NCBI GenBank assembly: GCA_034766995.1
Contig: CM068321.1
Coordinates: forward strand, 11,279,026 to 11,343,025
DNA from: Acanthacorydalis orientalis
Lineage: Eukaryota > Arthropoda > Insecta > Megaloptera > Corydalidae
Direction of reading: 5' to 3'
Length of the DNA: 64,000 bases
The translations under genes were made by a program, and so were the position numbers. Within the stretch, counting starts at the first letter, position 1. Each line of letters starts with the position of its first letter. The notes below the pieces were generated by a model. It was not told the origin of the DNA. It was given only the letters and a program-made list of their open reading frames with translations, and made no database searches. This document shows, one piece after another, positions 38,263 through 50,319 of this stretch.

Positions 38263-40187
38263 TAATTGAAATATTCACCTAGTCTTCAAAATCAATACTT
38301 AAAACTTATTTTTCATTATATTTTTTAATATTTTATTGGAAATAAGGTTTGAAAATAATTAGTTCTTAGAAAACTGAAGACTCATTTTTAATATTTAAAA
38401 TTCTCTTTCTTATTTGTTTTTCTTCTATTTATTTTCTATATATTCTTTCATTTGAAGTAAAATGAATATTAATTGATCAGTGTTATTTTTTATATTTTCA
38501 AAACTTAAGTTCAATTTTCATTACATTTTTTTCATATATATAATATCTAAATATAAAAAAGAGAATTGACTGTATAGATTTATTTCAAAATGAGTGTTTA
38601 ATAGTTTTCTTGTAACATTTTTTTATATAATATAGACAGAAGTTATTTTTCAAATGGCAATAGTAATTTTCTACCATAGTGACATTTCACAACTGACGTA
38701 TTTCTATTTGTATTTTCGTATCTTAATAAACTGATTTATAAACTTTATGCAAAGACTCCCCCATTCTTATTAAATAAAATAATCACTGTCACCCTTACAA
38801 AGTAATCTATACAAATATTTGTACTATTTACATATTTTACGTATTTTTCATACCATTATGCCCTTCTATAAGTGAAATTTAATCCCTTCTAAAATGGTGC
38901 ACCCTTATTTTCAGAAAATGCTTACTTTCTTTTTCATTTACACCTTGATGGTTTTCAATTTTCTAGTATAAAAAAATTATTTTCTGTTCATAACATGAAT
39001 TGATTTTTAGTTTTTTCAATACATTTTTATCATATTTTTATAATTAATATTTTTGTTTTCATAGAAATTTTTCAATTATACTTTTAGACATATTGACACA
39101 TTGATATTTGATGTTTTATATCGACACATTTTACGTACATTGATATTTGATTTCCAATGTGTAGAACTACATTTTTGCATTCTTTTACTGATTTAATCTA
39201 CATTATTAAAAAATAAGTATAAAAAATATTATTCAGTTCACTATTTTGAATGCTTTAAGATAAATATGATAGTTTAATATTTTTTCGTTTTAAAGTGTCA
39301 ATTTTACACTAGAACTAGCCACCATACTGTCTCCACCTTTTTTATCAGCATAGGATTGGAAAAAGACTTCATTTATAACTTTTAAATTGTTTTTTTCGAC
39401 TTATAATTTAGTCTTTTGAAGATACACAGATGTTTGTTTAGTTTTTATTTGGTTTTTAATATTTTTTACACAGAATAATTTGAGAATAAGTGGTAGATAT
39501 TAAAAATTCGTATAAATTTTACGTTATCATTCAAGGTTTCTCTTTTTCCTATTAATGCTACCAAGATTTTATTATTTTAAATAAAAATCAGAATCTATCT
39601 TACATTTCAAAATGAATTCTTTTAATTTTGCAGAAAATTACTACAAATTTCAATGAAATTTCACTACACACTTATAAATTTGTGTTTTCCTGTTCGTTAC
39701 TAATTTCACGATTATACTACTATTCCTTAAGAAATTTAAATAATATTTCAACAACTTCATGTCTATGAATTGTAAAAATACTCCTTCTTTCAAACAACTT
39801 TATAATAGATTTTTAAAAGCATAAAAAACAATATTATATCATACTAAAACATATTTTTGCTCGCCACTGAAGTTCTTTCTAGTTAAAGTAATTTTTGTTA
39901 AGATATTAAATTTGATTTCTGCATTGTAAAAAACATTGAACTGTATGATATTATGTCTTCAATAAGTAAATTATTGATTATATAATAAAATCAGGATTCA
40001 TGGATAAGAACAGTAGGTAATTATAATTCAGTGAACACCAATATTGATACAATTTAATTAAACCAAGATTGTTAATCAGATTTGTTAAAGTTCTTGTATA
40101 AAGTTTTACTAGTTAGTATATGTAAGTGGCTTATATAAATTACTGAAATTTTAAGTTCAGTATTCAATAAGTCATCATTTAAGAAAT

Positions 40188-40238
40188 AAATATATATATA
40201 CATATATATATATATATACAAACAGAGAGAGAAAAACT
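40188..40238. repeat. (TA)n(GA)n microsatellite
   Basis: Imperfect (TA)n with ACAT interruptions, then CAGAGAGAGAG. Confidence 0.9.
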
Positions 40239-40417
40239 ACAATAGATTGACCTCAGTATTATGATATTTCTTGTAATCTAGTAAGGGAAAATGACATTAA
40301 GGCAGTTGAATACACATTTGTCAACAAAAATTAATTAGTAATTACTTTAAATTATTAATTTTAATTCAAGTAATATTTTTTAATCCTATGCACTGTATTT
40401 TCTCAATTGTATTATCC

Positions 40418-40420
<3 letters not shown>

Positions 40421-40459
<39 letters not shown>

Positions 40460-40461
40460 TT
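40421..40461. repeat. (TA)n microsatellite
   Basis: About 30 bases of (TA)n ending in CACATATAT. Confidence 0.9.
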
Positions 40462-40713
40462 TAGGAAAGATTAGAAAATGTAAGTAATAAAAACTGTACC
40501 GGAAGATGTTTGTTTTCTAAAAAAATATAAAAACAAATTAGTACTTATCAGTTACTGAAAGCTTAATGTCAAACATTTTAAGCGACTTAATTAAAATGAA
40601 AAAAGATCCAGTGCATTTTTAAAGAACTTATTATTATTAGCACTTATTAATTTTTAAAAAAATACTTATCTTATTTATTTTATTAAAAAATACTATATAT
40701 ATTTATGCACATA

Positions 40714-41964
40714 TGTGTGTAATTTGGAAATGTTATTCCTGGATTGGCACAATGAAAAGAAACGCAATTTAAATAACACGAAAAATGTTTGATATTTATT
40801 CAAAGTAATCCCTGTTTACTTTAATATACTTATTGAAATCTTCTATAAAATTTTGAAAACACTTGGCAAAGGCGTCAGAATCTGCTTCAATTCAGCAGTT
40901 AATTTTTTTAAATCTTTTCTACGTTTTGAAATCGTTTCCCTTTGAGAACAGTTTTCACTGTAGGGGAGACAAGAAAATCTATTGGTGCCAAGTCAGGTGA
41001 ATAGGGTGAGTGATTGATCTTAACATCGTCGTGTTTCATGAGAAATGACTTGACAGTTAGTGCAAAATGGGCAAAGTGCAATGTTACACAAACCAATCTT
41101 TTTCTTGAAATTGCAGTCGCACTTAAGAAATGGTCTACAATAACTTCTTAATCATTTCAAGGTAGAATTTTTTATTAACTGTTTGTCCTTTAGGCACAAA
41201 CTCTTTATGGACCTCACCCAGTTTATCGAAAAAATAAATCAGCATAATTTTGATTCTAGATTTTTGCAAGCAATTTTTTTGGGTCTTGTTAATAATTTTC
41301 TAATCAACTGCATGCTATGGCGTTACGTTTCATGATCGTACTGAAACAACTATGACTCATTTACTATTGATAATGCAGTTAAGAAAGTTTACATTATTGA
41401 GACAAGTTTGAATAAAGTCTGTGACCATGCAACCCTTGTCTGTGTTTTCTCATTCGTAAAACTGTGCAGGACAAACCTTGCACAGATCTTCCTTTTTCCC
41501 AAATCTTCATGAATTATTTATCAAATCATCTCTTTATTGACGATCAATTCATTCACTATCATTCGGTGATTTTGCCACAATTTCAAGCTATTTTACGATC
41601 GAATCGGCATTCCGAGAAATCGATGGAAGCCCGGGTTCAGTAACACCTTGAATATCTTCATATTCATCACGTTTAAACTATTCATACACACTAGTATAAT
41701 TTAAGATGTTATCACTGTAAAAAGTTTTCAAAATTTCATAAATTTTTGTGGAAGTTTTTCCAAATTTATAGCAAAATTTAATATTCTGACAGAAAAAAGA
41801 TGTATTGAGCTTCCTACCTAGAAACTAAAAGCTGTTCCATCTTCGCTCGACCACCTTCTCTTGATAAAAGTGTAAACTAATATGTGCTGCTTTAATTTTG
41901 GTTTAATTTCATGTGACTCCAGTTCTGCAGCGTCAATTCGGGAATTAAATTATCAGACCTCGTG
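40714..41964 (-). mobile_element. Near full-length, inactive irritans-like mariner element
   Basis: Length is about 1.25 kb, normal for mariner. The 5' end (reading the minus strand from 41964) starts CACGAGGTCTGATAATTTAA then TTCCCGAATTG. The opposite end (40714 onward on the plus strand) has a decayed inverted match, TGTGTAATTTGGAAATGTTA then TTCCTGGATTG. Both ends sit next to TA, the mariner target. The right side directly abuts a 75-base (TA)n array, so the insertion probably occurred in it. The transposase frame between the ends is listed separately. Confidence 0.8.
40796..41840 (-). pseudogene. Mariner transposase pseudogene (irritans-like)
   Basis: From an ATG at 41838-41840 to a stop at 40796-40798 there are about 348 codons, close to the usual mariner length. 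However, the frame is broken by many stops and shifts. Recognisable blocks, in order, are: helix-turn-helix region QRVNIKFCYKFGKTSTKIYE; a linker with EDIQGVTEPGLPS; a DDE-domain stretch with QKSRIKIMLIYFFDKLGEVH, KEFVPKGQTVNKKFYLEMIK and LTVKSFLMKHDDVKINHSPY; the diagnostic YSPDLAPIDF motif (near 40985-41010); and a tail with FQNVEKI and IKVNRDYFE. The YSPDLAP-D-F pattern points to the irritans/cecropia side of mariner rather than the mellifera type. No active enzyme could be made. Confidence 0.85.
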
Positions 41965-41966
41965 TA

Positions 41967-41967
41967 C

Positions 41968-42043
<76 letters not shown>
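41967..42043. repeat. Long (TA)n microsatellite
   Basis: About 75 bases of uninterrupted (TA)n directly beside the mariner end at 41964. Confidence 0.97.
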
Positions 42044-42049
<6 letters not shown>

Positions 42050-42700
42050 TAAGTTTATTTATAAAAAATTAATATTAGATTCATTTATAATCATATTATA
42101 GTTTACTTTTTTCAACTTACACAAATATATTCTAGTTTCATTATTATTTACCACCATAGACATTATAATCAATTTACTTAAAATTGTTATTATAACCTGA
42201 AAATGGTATATATCATTTTTTAAAAATATTTAAAGTAAAATATTTATATAGACTCGGAACTTGTATTTTATTAATAAATATATAAATATGAATATCAAAT
42301 GGTCATCAGTTTAAAATTATATTGAATATTCTTTCAATGTTTATTTCTTTTAAGTGAATGCTGCTTACATATCTAAAATGTATTTAAATGCAAATGCTTT
42401 ACACACTTGTTCAAAACTATTCTGACAATCAAATAGATTGTAACTTATTTATCAAACTTTCATCCCCTTACGAAAATGATTAAATAGCGAAGACGTTTAC
42501 AAAGAAGATATGTACATAAGTTTTCATATCGTCAGAAACATAAACTAGTCTTTGATAGTTAGTTGTATTCCGAAGAAATTCTTATCTAAACTTTCAAACA
42601 AACTTCGACAAGTTTAGTTAAAGATTAATTCTCAAATAATTCCGAATACTAAACATAAATTTATTATGAAGTATATAATCTTCTTGAGAAATTTTCTCGA
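42050..42700. other. AT-rich noncoding stretch
   Basis: Nothing recognisable. Complexity rises gradually from about 42480 toward the next island. Confidence 0.5.
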
Positions 42701-42704
42701 ATAA

Positions 42705-42965
42705 AAAAAATATAATCGAACACGTCGTTTCGTTTTAAAAACGAAAATGTGTCCTTGTACGTTTGACTTCGATGACGAGTCTAATAATACTCTGTTGGTT
42801 GTTGAATAAATTATTAATCGTTCACTTTGACTTGGAAAAAAACATTCACGGTGTAAATGTACAGAGGTGAGTTTCTAAGAAACGGTCGGCGTATATTTCA
42901 GGAACGAATAAATAATTCGTATTCTGCAGAAAAAAAATATAGGAGTATCAATTACGGTACGTGTA
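42705..42965 (+). promoter_or_regulatory. Structured segment with strong splice donor
   Basis: Contains CGAACACGTCGTTTCGTTTT with a nearby AAAACGAAAATG inverted match, TGACTTCGATGACGAG and GAACGAATAAATAATTCG. A strong plus-strand donor, ACAGAG|GTGAGT, is at 42867. This could be a noncoding 5' exon or an enhancer. No reading frame is supported. Confidence 0.25.
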
Positions 42966-42969
42966 AATT

Positions 42970-44493
42970 TCTTTTAATAAGTAAAGGAATTTTATAATAA
43001 ATGCAAATTAGAGTTTTATCAAGGGGTTTTGTTTCGGTTTTGCATGTAATTCCATTGTAATTTTTCTTAAGCTTGATTATTGATGAAATTTCCATAGTGA
43101 AAGATGAATATATATATATATATATATTCGTATATATATAAAAAAATTGTGATCATAAACAAAAAATAAAATTTTCTCAAATTTTTATCTTTAAAATAGA
43201 TATACCATTTTATAACAAAATTTGCTTTAATTTTAATTTTTATTGTATAAATTCAACTCTGAAGAAAAAAATATTGTTATTTAAGAACTTTTTCTTCGAA
43301 GAAAACTTAAATTTACTTGTTTTATAGTAGATATGTACTTTTTAAGTGTATTTAGTCTATGACGAAAGAACTATAACGAAGTTAGAATTGATTTTATAAA
43401 TGATACGTGTATTTAAGTTTACAATTAGATTTTATTTATTTTTTTTATTACTTTGTTCGAAATATGTTTTTTTAAAAAAAATATAATCGTACCAATACCT
43501 GTTAGTGTTAATCCTTTTTTATTATACAATTAATTATCTTCCACAACTTGTTTCGGAAGGTGAGCCGTCTCCAACTAGTTATAAATAATTTTTTTTCAAT
43601 TTTCGTGTCGATTCTTATTTTTTTTACATACTGTGTATTAATTTTTGAGTTCTAGTTTAAAGTCTTATTTAATATTGCTTTTTTGTTCACGTTTAGTTTT
43701 AGTAATGTTGAAAAAAATGATTCATAAATTTACTATTATTTTATTAAAAATACTTAAACATTATTCATTTTTGAGTTAATTTTTAGTAGTTTATTTATAT
43801 TTAATTTTCTATTACATATTTTCTTATTTATTAACTTTTTTTGATTTATATTTTAGATTTATCATCGAAATTTGTTCTTTTACTTTTTTATTACCGTATT
43901 AGATATATATTTTATATTTTAAATAATTTGACCTATAGATTTTATATTTTAAATAATTTGATCTGTCAAATTAATATCAATTATAGTTTTTAATTGATAA
44001 TTATCAATAAAATCAACAATGAATATTTGTTGAATTGAATTTTACCTAAATACTGTTTCATTTATACTATATTTTAGAATATATACTTACTTATAACCCT
44101 TCAACCCCCTTTGAAAGGTTGTCCTAGTATCTTTATTTTCTAAAATCATTGTCAAGTTTTTAAATTTCTCTTAGATGCTGCTATTGCGGTACAAATGGAG
44201 TATGATATGGTCGTTTACCATAAAATGAATACATGGAATATTGAGGTACTGAATGAGTAATGGTTGCTGCCATCAGTTTGTTATCATTTGATTGTTTATT
44301 TTCACCATTAATTGTTGTTTCAAGTACTTCGTCTTATATATTTATACAAGGGAAATTCGCCCACTCCTCGCTTCATTTGCCAACAACCAGGCTTTCTACG
44401 CTCGCCCACTTCACAATTGTAAACCTGTACATGCAACGGAATGAAACAATAAACAATATTTTTAAAACTTATTAAGTCTATATAATTATTATC

Positions 44494-44495
<2 letters not shown>
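42970..44495. other. AT-rich noncoding stretch
   Basis: No gene is supported. It holds a (TA)n tract near 43110-43139, a duplicated TTTATATTTTAAATAATTTG block (43910-43965), and a somewhat more complex segment at 44160-44430 with short frames on both strands but no match. Confidence 0.5.
43911..43965 (+). repeat. Short direct duplication
   Basis: TTTATATTTTAAATAATTTG occurs twice in direct order, at about 43911-43930 and 43940-43959, followed by ACCT and ATCT respectively. It is a small tandem duplication. Confidence 0.7.
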
Positions 44496-44527
<32 letters not shown>

Positions 44528-44537
44528 ATGTAATCGT

Positions 44538-44588
<51 letters not shown>

Positions 44589-44594
44589 ATGTAT
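44496..44594. repeat. Compound (TA)n/(TG)n microsatellite
   Basis: Two (TA)n runs are separated by CCATGTAATCG, then (GT)n and GTATGTATAG. Confidence 0.95.
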
Positions 44595-44758
44595 AGAAAA
44601 TAGCCTGGCATCAGAAAATCTTTTCTTGTTGTTCTAATACAGTAAATAGAAATACTGGATGAGGATGTGGACTATGTTTGGGGCTTTTATGATTATTTTT
44701 CTTGTACTCTGTTGGTTTATTGCGATATTTTTCGTTTTTCGAAATGAGTGTAGAATAG

Positions 44759-45077
44759 TTAACTAGTTTCATGCGCATGTACCATTTTTGGTACACAACT
44801 GAACTTCATTTCCAGACCAAGACATATTTTTATCATTGATAGATAAAGTCAAGAAAACAAGTGTTGGTATGAATATTAATAAAGTTATTTCACTAGTACA
44901 TAATGTATTTTATAGTGTCAAAATTTTCTCTTGTAATAAATAATTTTCCAGTTCACAAAAAATTAAAAACTTATAATTTTTATATATTTACCAAATTCTA
45001 TACTGTGTACCGTTATTGGTACACACGACCTAGTAATGACACTTGTTCAAAAACGGTTTGGCACGGAAAGTGTTGAA
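44759..45077. mobile_element. Possible piggyBac-like short element with palindromes
   Basis: The left end starts TTAACTAGTTTCATGCGCA (44759). The right end, read inward on the minus strand from 45077, is TTCAACACTTTCCGTGCC. The two share a TTAA-like start and TTTC...TGC spacing, as in piggyBac-type termini. Just inside each end is a related palindrome, TGTACC-N6-GGTACA: 44778-44795 on the left and an 8-bp-arm version at 45004-45025 on the right. The interior is AT-rich with no transposase. The assignment rests on terminal resemblance only. Confidence 0.4.
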
Positions 45078-45154
45078 CTACTTCTCGTCTTCTTCTTTTA
45101 TTTCAGAGTTCTCAAAATGACGAAATTGCCATTGAAATGTAGATAAATAACAAT

Positions 45155-45262
45155 CAAAATGACTAAGAATCAAATATTGAACATTTTTGCAAATTTGTGA
45201 GAAAGTAAAACATTGATTTTCTTCATAATTATAGAGATTTTCCTTAGTTACATTTTTAGGAC
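45155..45262 (-). repeat. Dispersed AT-rich repeat, reverse copy
   Basis: On the minus strand it carries the GTTCAATATTTGATTCTTAG then TCATTTTGATT block, preceded at a distance by CTAAAAATGTAACTAAGG. This resembles the shared blocks of the dispersed family, but it is more diverged. Confidence 0.3.
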
Positions 45263-45264
45263 GA

Positions 45265-45765
45265 TGCCATTTTTACCTTGAGTATAATTATTCAAAATAG
45301 ACAGTTAGTTACTTGAATATTTTTAAATAGTAGTTTTTGGGTACTTATTCATTTCCGAAATTGATATTCATTCCGTACTTAAGAATGACTATTTAAGATT
45401 TATTGCTCTTTAGATGACTTTCTGTTAAATAGAATTTTGGTTAGTGTACAATTTTTTAAATGTATTTCTTATCACTATTAAGTTCTTAATTTAAGTTTGA
45501 AATAATCACGGGCAAGCAATTTCTTACTCATACACATATATAGTTAAAGTAATGGATTAAAATATTTATTTCCATAATAAAAACAAACAAATGACATATT
45601 ACATTTCCACTCGAATTCATTCGTCCAGCTCTATTTAACTTACATATTTATTTATTCATAAGTATAATTATTTTATTTGTGTTCGTTCTCAAATTACAAA
45701 TAATTAAGCTCACTTCTGTAAGTATATGTTTACGTCCAATATACAATGACCTTATTTTTGGATAA
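45265..45765. other. AT-rich noncoding stretch
   Basis: No gene or transposon is seen. Confidence 0.5.
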
Positions 45766-45767
45766 TC

Positions 45768-46440
45768 GTGCATTCATCATCGTTCAATGGGTTTCCAGAT
45801 CGTAAACAATACGCAATTTTCGTTGTAATTGTAATATTGAGAAAAGATAATGACGCAGTGGAAAATCACGACATTGTTTGTACAACGACGATGAATCCAT
45901 TTTCCATGCAGCGCGACGTTACGTATCTGTGAATGTTTATTATAAATATACAAATATGTGTGCGTGTGTGTGCATGTATGTATACATAAGATGTGAATGT
46001 GTGCAGTGTATTCGATTGAGAGTGTACGGGGATTCGTTCGTATCACCCAGCATTCATTGCATGCATGTTATGATGATATACATATATTTACTTTGCTGTT
46101 GACTAAAGCTCATTAAGGTTATGATTGATGGTTGTCTGAACGGAAACGCACCCTCGTCGCTAATTACTTATTTCCGGCCGTGTTTCACACATGTCGTTTT
46201 GTATTTTGTAATAATTTATGCCTCATTTTTTCTCATCATAAACAAAAAAAAAATAGTAATAAACGCTCTGACATTTTTTCCGTGAATGTCCGATATATGA
46301 TTTTTTCTCCCGTATGATTTATTTTTAATTATTACGACTGTCGTAATTTTATGCGCTCGCTGAAATATATACGAGATAAATGAGGACGAAATTGTATCAT
46401 CAGCGTGGAGTGTTCGTACAAAAAATGTACACACAAATGA
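45768..46440. promoter_or_regulatory. Long GC-richer, homeodomain-motif-rich segment
   Basis: About 670 bases of complex sequence in AT-rich surroundings. It includes repeated caudal/Hox-like TTTATGC/TTTATGCG strings, TAATTA sites and TTTCCGGCCGTG, and a perfect palindrome, ATTACGAC-T-GTCGTAAT, at 46331-46347. A short (TG/CA)n tract interrupts it near 45958-45985. Open frames of 60-90 codons occur on both strands, and none looks conserved. It is best read as a developmental-type enhancer or untranslated exon. The function is inferred. Confidence 0.35.
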
Positions 46441-46715
46441 AAATACAGGAATATAAAAAGGAATAAATTACTGCGATGTCTGTTCGATTTGTTTTAATTT
46501 GTACGGTGATATATATTGAAGTGTGCAGGCGTTTTCAACCTTTATTTAATGAAAACCAAATAAAATGAAATATATTCCGTCAAGTAAATTATTATATGTT
46601 TTTCTTTTAAATTGATTTTATAAAGCCGAACACGTAATATATATATTCGAAAATTTTATATAAATTTTTCTTAAAGTGAATAAAAAAAGTGTATCTGTCC
46701 AGATTCACACATACA

Positions 46716-46718
<3 letters not shown>

Positions 46719-46755
<37 letters not shown>
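46719..46755. repeat. (TA)n microsatellite
   Basis: About 36 bases. Confidence 0.95.
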
Positions 46756-46756
<1 letters not shown>

Positions 46757-47226
46757 CATTCTGTTATGATTTTTATTTGACAAATATAATAAACAAATAA
46801 ACTTGTATTATCTCTAATTTATCATCGTACAATTATTTATAGATACTTAAGTAACTAGTTTATTTACCTGAAAGTATTTTTAATATGTAAATAAATTATA
46901 CAAATTCGTTAGTTAAAAATATAATAAAACAAAATAATTGATAAAAAATAATACATCAATACAAGTCGTAATGAAAAATAAACAGAATACCAGAGAGAAC
47001 TATACAAAAAAGAATACACAGCTAAATATTCATTCGAATACTAAAAACCACAGTAAAACACGAAATAAATTTTAAGTCTCATTAATTCTCTCTTAAGTCT
47101 CATTCATTCACAGACATAATAGATTGTAATCAGAAAATTGAAATCACTTACTTTTTTACTCTTCATTTATTAAATGAAGTATCTGTGTATAATTTTCAAT
47201 TTCACAAAAGGTTATATAGCTTTTGC

Positions 47227-47228
47227 AT

Positions 47229-47271
<43 letters not shown>

Positions 47272-47286
47272 ATGAGAGAGAGAGAC
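47227..47286. repeat. (CA)n(TA)n(GA)n compound microsatellite
   Basis: (CA)n is followed by (TA)n, AATGA and (GA)n. Confidence 0.95.
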
Positions 47287-47361
47287 AAAGATATTAAGAA
47301 AGACTAAAATTGCTTCATTACTCATGTGATATTTGTTGGTTATGCTTATATTTTTTGTCTG

Positions 47362-47363
47362 CA

Positions 47364-47399
<36 letters not shown>

Positions 47400-47400
47400 C
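47362..47400. repeat. (TA)n microsatellite
   Basis: Two runs separated by ACAT. Confidence 0.95.
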
Positions 47401-48099
47401 TTCATTTAACAATTAATTTTAATATATCAAATAAAAGGGCAATGTAATTTCTCTTAGAGTTATATTTATTGATTCAGTAAGTTGTAATTTTTTACGCAAC
47501 AATCAATTGTGGTTATATAGAATAATAAAAGTCAATTACAAAAATATTGAATATAATTTAAATCCTGGGGAAAATTATTTTAATAGAAATGTACTGTGAC
47601 ATTTGCATACACTATAAAATCAAATATTAGAAGCTATTTTCCTGCCTAGCAGAAATAATTTATCAAACAACATTTTTTTATTAAATGGCACGCAAGATAG
47701 TATTCTGTTAAATTTATACAAAGTAACTTTATCGTATTTTATGCAAAAAAAGATAAAAATTATTCATTAACAGAAGCTCAAATATTTCAACTGATACTAT
47801 CTTATCAATATAATTATTTTTCAAAATAACTGGAAACAATAACATTGTAAAGTTTAGTACAAACTCAATGTAAATTAATGTAAAGTAATCAAAACTGCAA
47901 TTTAATTTTGTCGATAAAATATACGTTCGTCTTCTATTTCTTAAGATTTAAACATTTTAACGATGTGAACTAAAATTAATTATGTATTTTTATAAAAATA
48001 TTAAGTTATGTTTGTGTTTTCTTAGTATTTTGTTAATTTATTTTTCAGTTTTTAGGTAATTTGCACATATTAAATACCAAATTAATGTATTTATTTTTA

Positions 48100-48104
48100 T
48101 TATA

Positions 48105-48191
<87 letters not shown>

Positions 48192-48197
48192 GTATAT
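48100..48197. repeat. Long (TA)n with (GTAT)n end
   Basis: About 80 bases of (TA)n with one ACAT interruption, then GTATGTATGTATGTATA. Confidence 0.97.
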
Positions 48198-48420
48198 TAA
48201 GAAATCAATAGATGATCAAGAATTATTCATAGAAAGTGTTAATTACATTCTTGATTTGAATCGCTTAACTCATTTACGTAAATCCTAAATTGAATCGTTT
48301 AAGTGCTTAGAAAACACAAATTGACTATCTTCTTTAGCTATTGAAATCCAATACAGTGCACTTATTGCCGAACTTAATTTTATCGAATGCAGTACCCATA
48401 ACAAATACCCGAATAGATTA

Positions 48421-49200
48421 ACATGTATAGTTAGATGTAGAACAATAGCGATGCTGAATTGACGAATCAGTTAAGACTGTAGTAGCGGCCTGGTCTAAAT
48501 TGCAAAGTTCGTGTAACCCGAACGTCCGTGATGAACAAGACCGCATTATCACTGAGTCGGTCTGTGTGATACCTCCGGACCATCCAGTCACACATACACG
48601 CATTCAATGTATATGCACTCTCGCCCTCATTCTTCCTACGCACGCACACATATGTGTACACTATTTTAATAGTTGACAGTTGGTGGGTTGGTACGACGCT
48701 GGTCGCTCGTTACTATTAGTAAAAGCAATCTAACGCGGCCGATTGAAACTATCCGGGCACAACAGAACGAAATGACACCCGGCAACGACCACACGTTCCC
48801 GCATCATCACAATAAAACGGTCTGTGGTAAACAAACCGTTGTAGCGAGTCGAACCAGTGTTATTTTGTACAGGGAACGGTCCACGTTCTGAGACACGTAT
48901 ACCCTCGTCACGCGTGTGTCAGGCGACCGTTGTAGCGACCGACCGACCGACCGACCGTACGTTGTCGTTTGGGTGTCGGTAGGTAGAAGCAGATGACTGC
49001 GTACAGTCAAAAACGCCGACTTTTACCTTGACGAAATTGCGCGATACATACGGTATGAATACAAATTGAATTGAGGTTAAATTGACTTTTACAATAGTAA
49101 TCATATAGCGGCGCGTGGCCTCTTTTCACCTTATGGATAATCCGAGCAACATCCACGAAAATACCAGCCACGATCGACTCGACCGCTATATGTGTACGTA
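48421..49200. promoter_or_regulatory. CpG-rich island with (CGAC)n tract
   Basis: The largest CpG-rich island of the window. It contains a (CGAC)n run, CGACCGACCGACCGACCG (about 48937-48956), GCGGCCGATTG, CACCCGGCAACGACCAC and CACGCGTGTG. Open frames of 60-75 codons overlap on both strands, which is typical of stop-poor CpG-rich DNA, and none resembles a known protein. The composition and sharp borders suggest a promoter or first-exon region of a host gene. The direction of transcription cannot be decided. Confidence 0.45.
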
Positions 49201-49494
49201 GGTTTCCTTGTCAATTTTATCCCAGAAATGAACAGTGTAATACTTGTTGTCAGGGTGGAATTCATTCTGTTGATTGCATATTCAATAACTAATTCATTTT
49301 TGATATTTTCTTTTTTATAGTCCTTTGATCGCATTGGGTTATAAACAAATCTTCATGTTCTATGATTTAAAATAATTATTGTTTATTAGTATTTTTTAAA
49401 TTGAACTGTAACCTCTATTAACCATGGCTATTAAATGAATCATATTTTCATATTTCAAAAAATCTGTTTTTTCAGAACATGATTTTGACATTAT

Positions 49495-49598
49495 GACTAA
49501 ATTCACCTACATATATTCATTTTTTTATTTATTTTACAAGACATAGAAAATTTTCTAATTTTAAACGTTCAATAATTGATAATTAATCATTTTTGATT

Positions 49599-49600
<2 letters not shown>
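49495..49600 (+). repeat. Dispersed AT-rich repeat, diverged copy
   Basis: GACTAAATTCACCTACATAT leads the copy. GTTCAATAATTGATAATTAA then TCATTTTTGATTAC ends it. Block order is as in the other copies, and it abuts a (TA)n array. Confidence 0.4.

Positions 49601-49601
<1 letters not shown>

Positions 49602-49640
<39 letters not shown>
49602..49640. repeat. (TA)n microsatellite
   Basis: About 38 bases. Confidence 0.95.
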
Positions 49641-49643
<3 letters not shown>

Positions 49644-50319
49644 TTAAATACCATCAATTATTCACAAAGTGTTAAGAAAATCTGACAGATTTTTTTAGTA
49701 AGTTATCACTCTCAGGATAATACCATTACCATCTTAATGCGAAAAAACTACCAATAATTAAATATTGATCATTTTTAGTCCACACTTTTTATCACGTTGT
49801 CTCATATATCTATAAAATTAATTTAAACGTAGTTTCTGTCGACTTTCTACTTTATTTTCTTTGTAAAATAACTCTTTTGTATCCAACAATATTCACTTAT
49901 CTTTCAATTACAACTACCGTAGTTTCGCTTTTAAATATCCTGGTAAAACTATTTTCCGTCTTCATCAATTACTCAACCAATTACTCTTTCTTAACAATGT
50001 TTTGATCTCTACTGAATTTGATTGTTCTTTGATAATGTTTTTTTAAATGATAGCTGTGTAGCTTCCTCAATTTTATTTAATAAATTTACAATGTAATAAT
50101 GTGATACAAAAGAAAGAATCATTCTTCACTTAAAACCTTTTTTTACAGTCATTTCCATGGATGTTCTATTCTCTTAATTATAAAAGTGAAAATTAAAATC
50201 GATTTTTTAACAAATTTAAAATATGATCAAGTCTAACTAAAACCACTTGTTTATTTTTTGTGTATTTTATTTTTTGTAAGGCATGAGTGAAACACGTGTA
50301 TAAATTAAAACAATATTAA

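Larger units (their letters stand above)
37150..40700. other. AT-rich noncoding stretch
   Basis: No gene is recognised. It contains several microsatellites. A slightly more complex sequence lies at 37800-38060, where open frames occur on both strands but match nothing known. Confidence 0.5.
46441..48420. other. AT-rich noncoding stretch
   Basis: No gene is seen. Several microsatellites are listed separately. Confidence 0.55.
49201..50315. other. AT-rich noncoding stretch
   Basis: No gene is seen. A diverged copy of the dispersed repeat is at about 49495-49600, and a (TA)n array is at 49602-49640. Confidence 0.5.

Noticed and set aside
44320..44529. 69-codon minus-strand frame
   Set aside because: It begins inside a (TA)n array, and the rest is unrecognised and overlaps a plus-strand frame of equal length.
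48061..48288. 75-codon plus-strand frame
   Set aside because: The central part is a translated (TA)n array, and the flanks are short and unrecognised.
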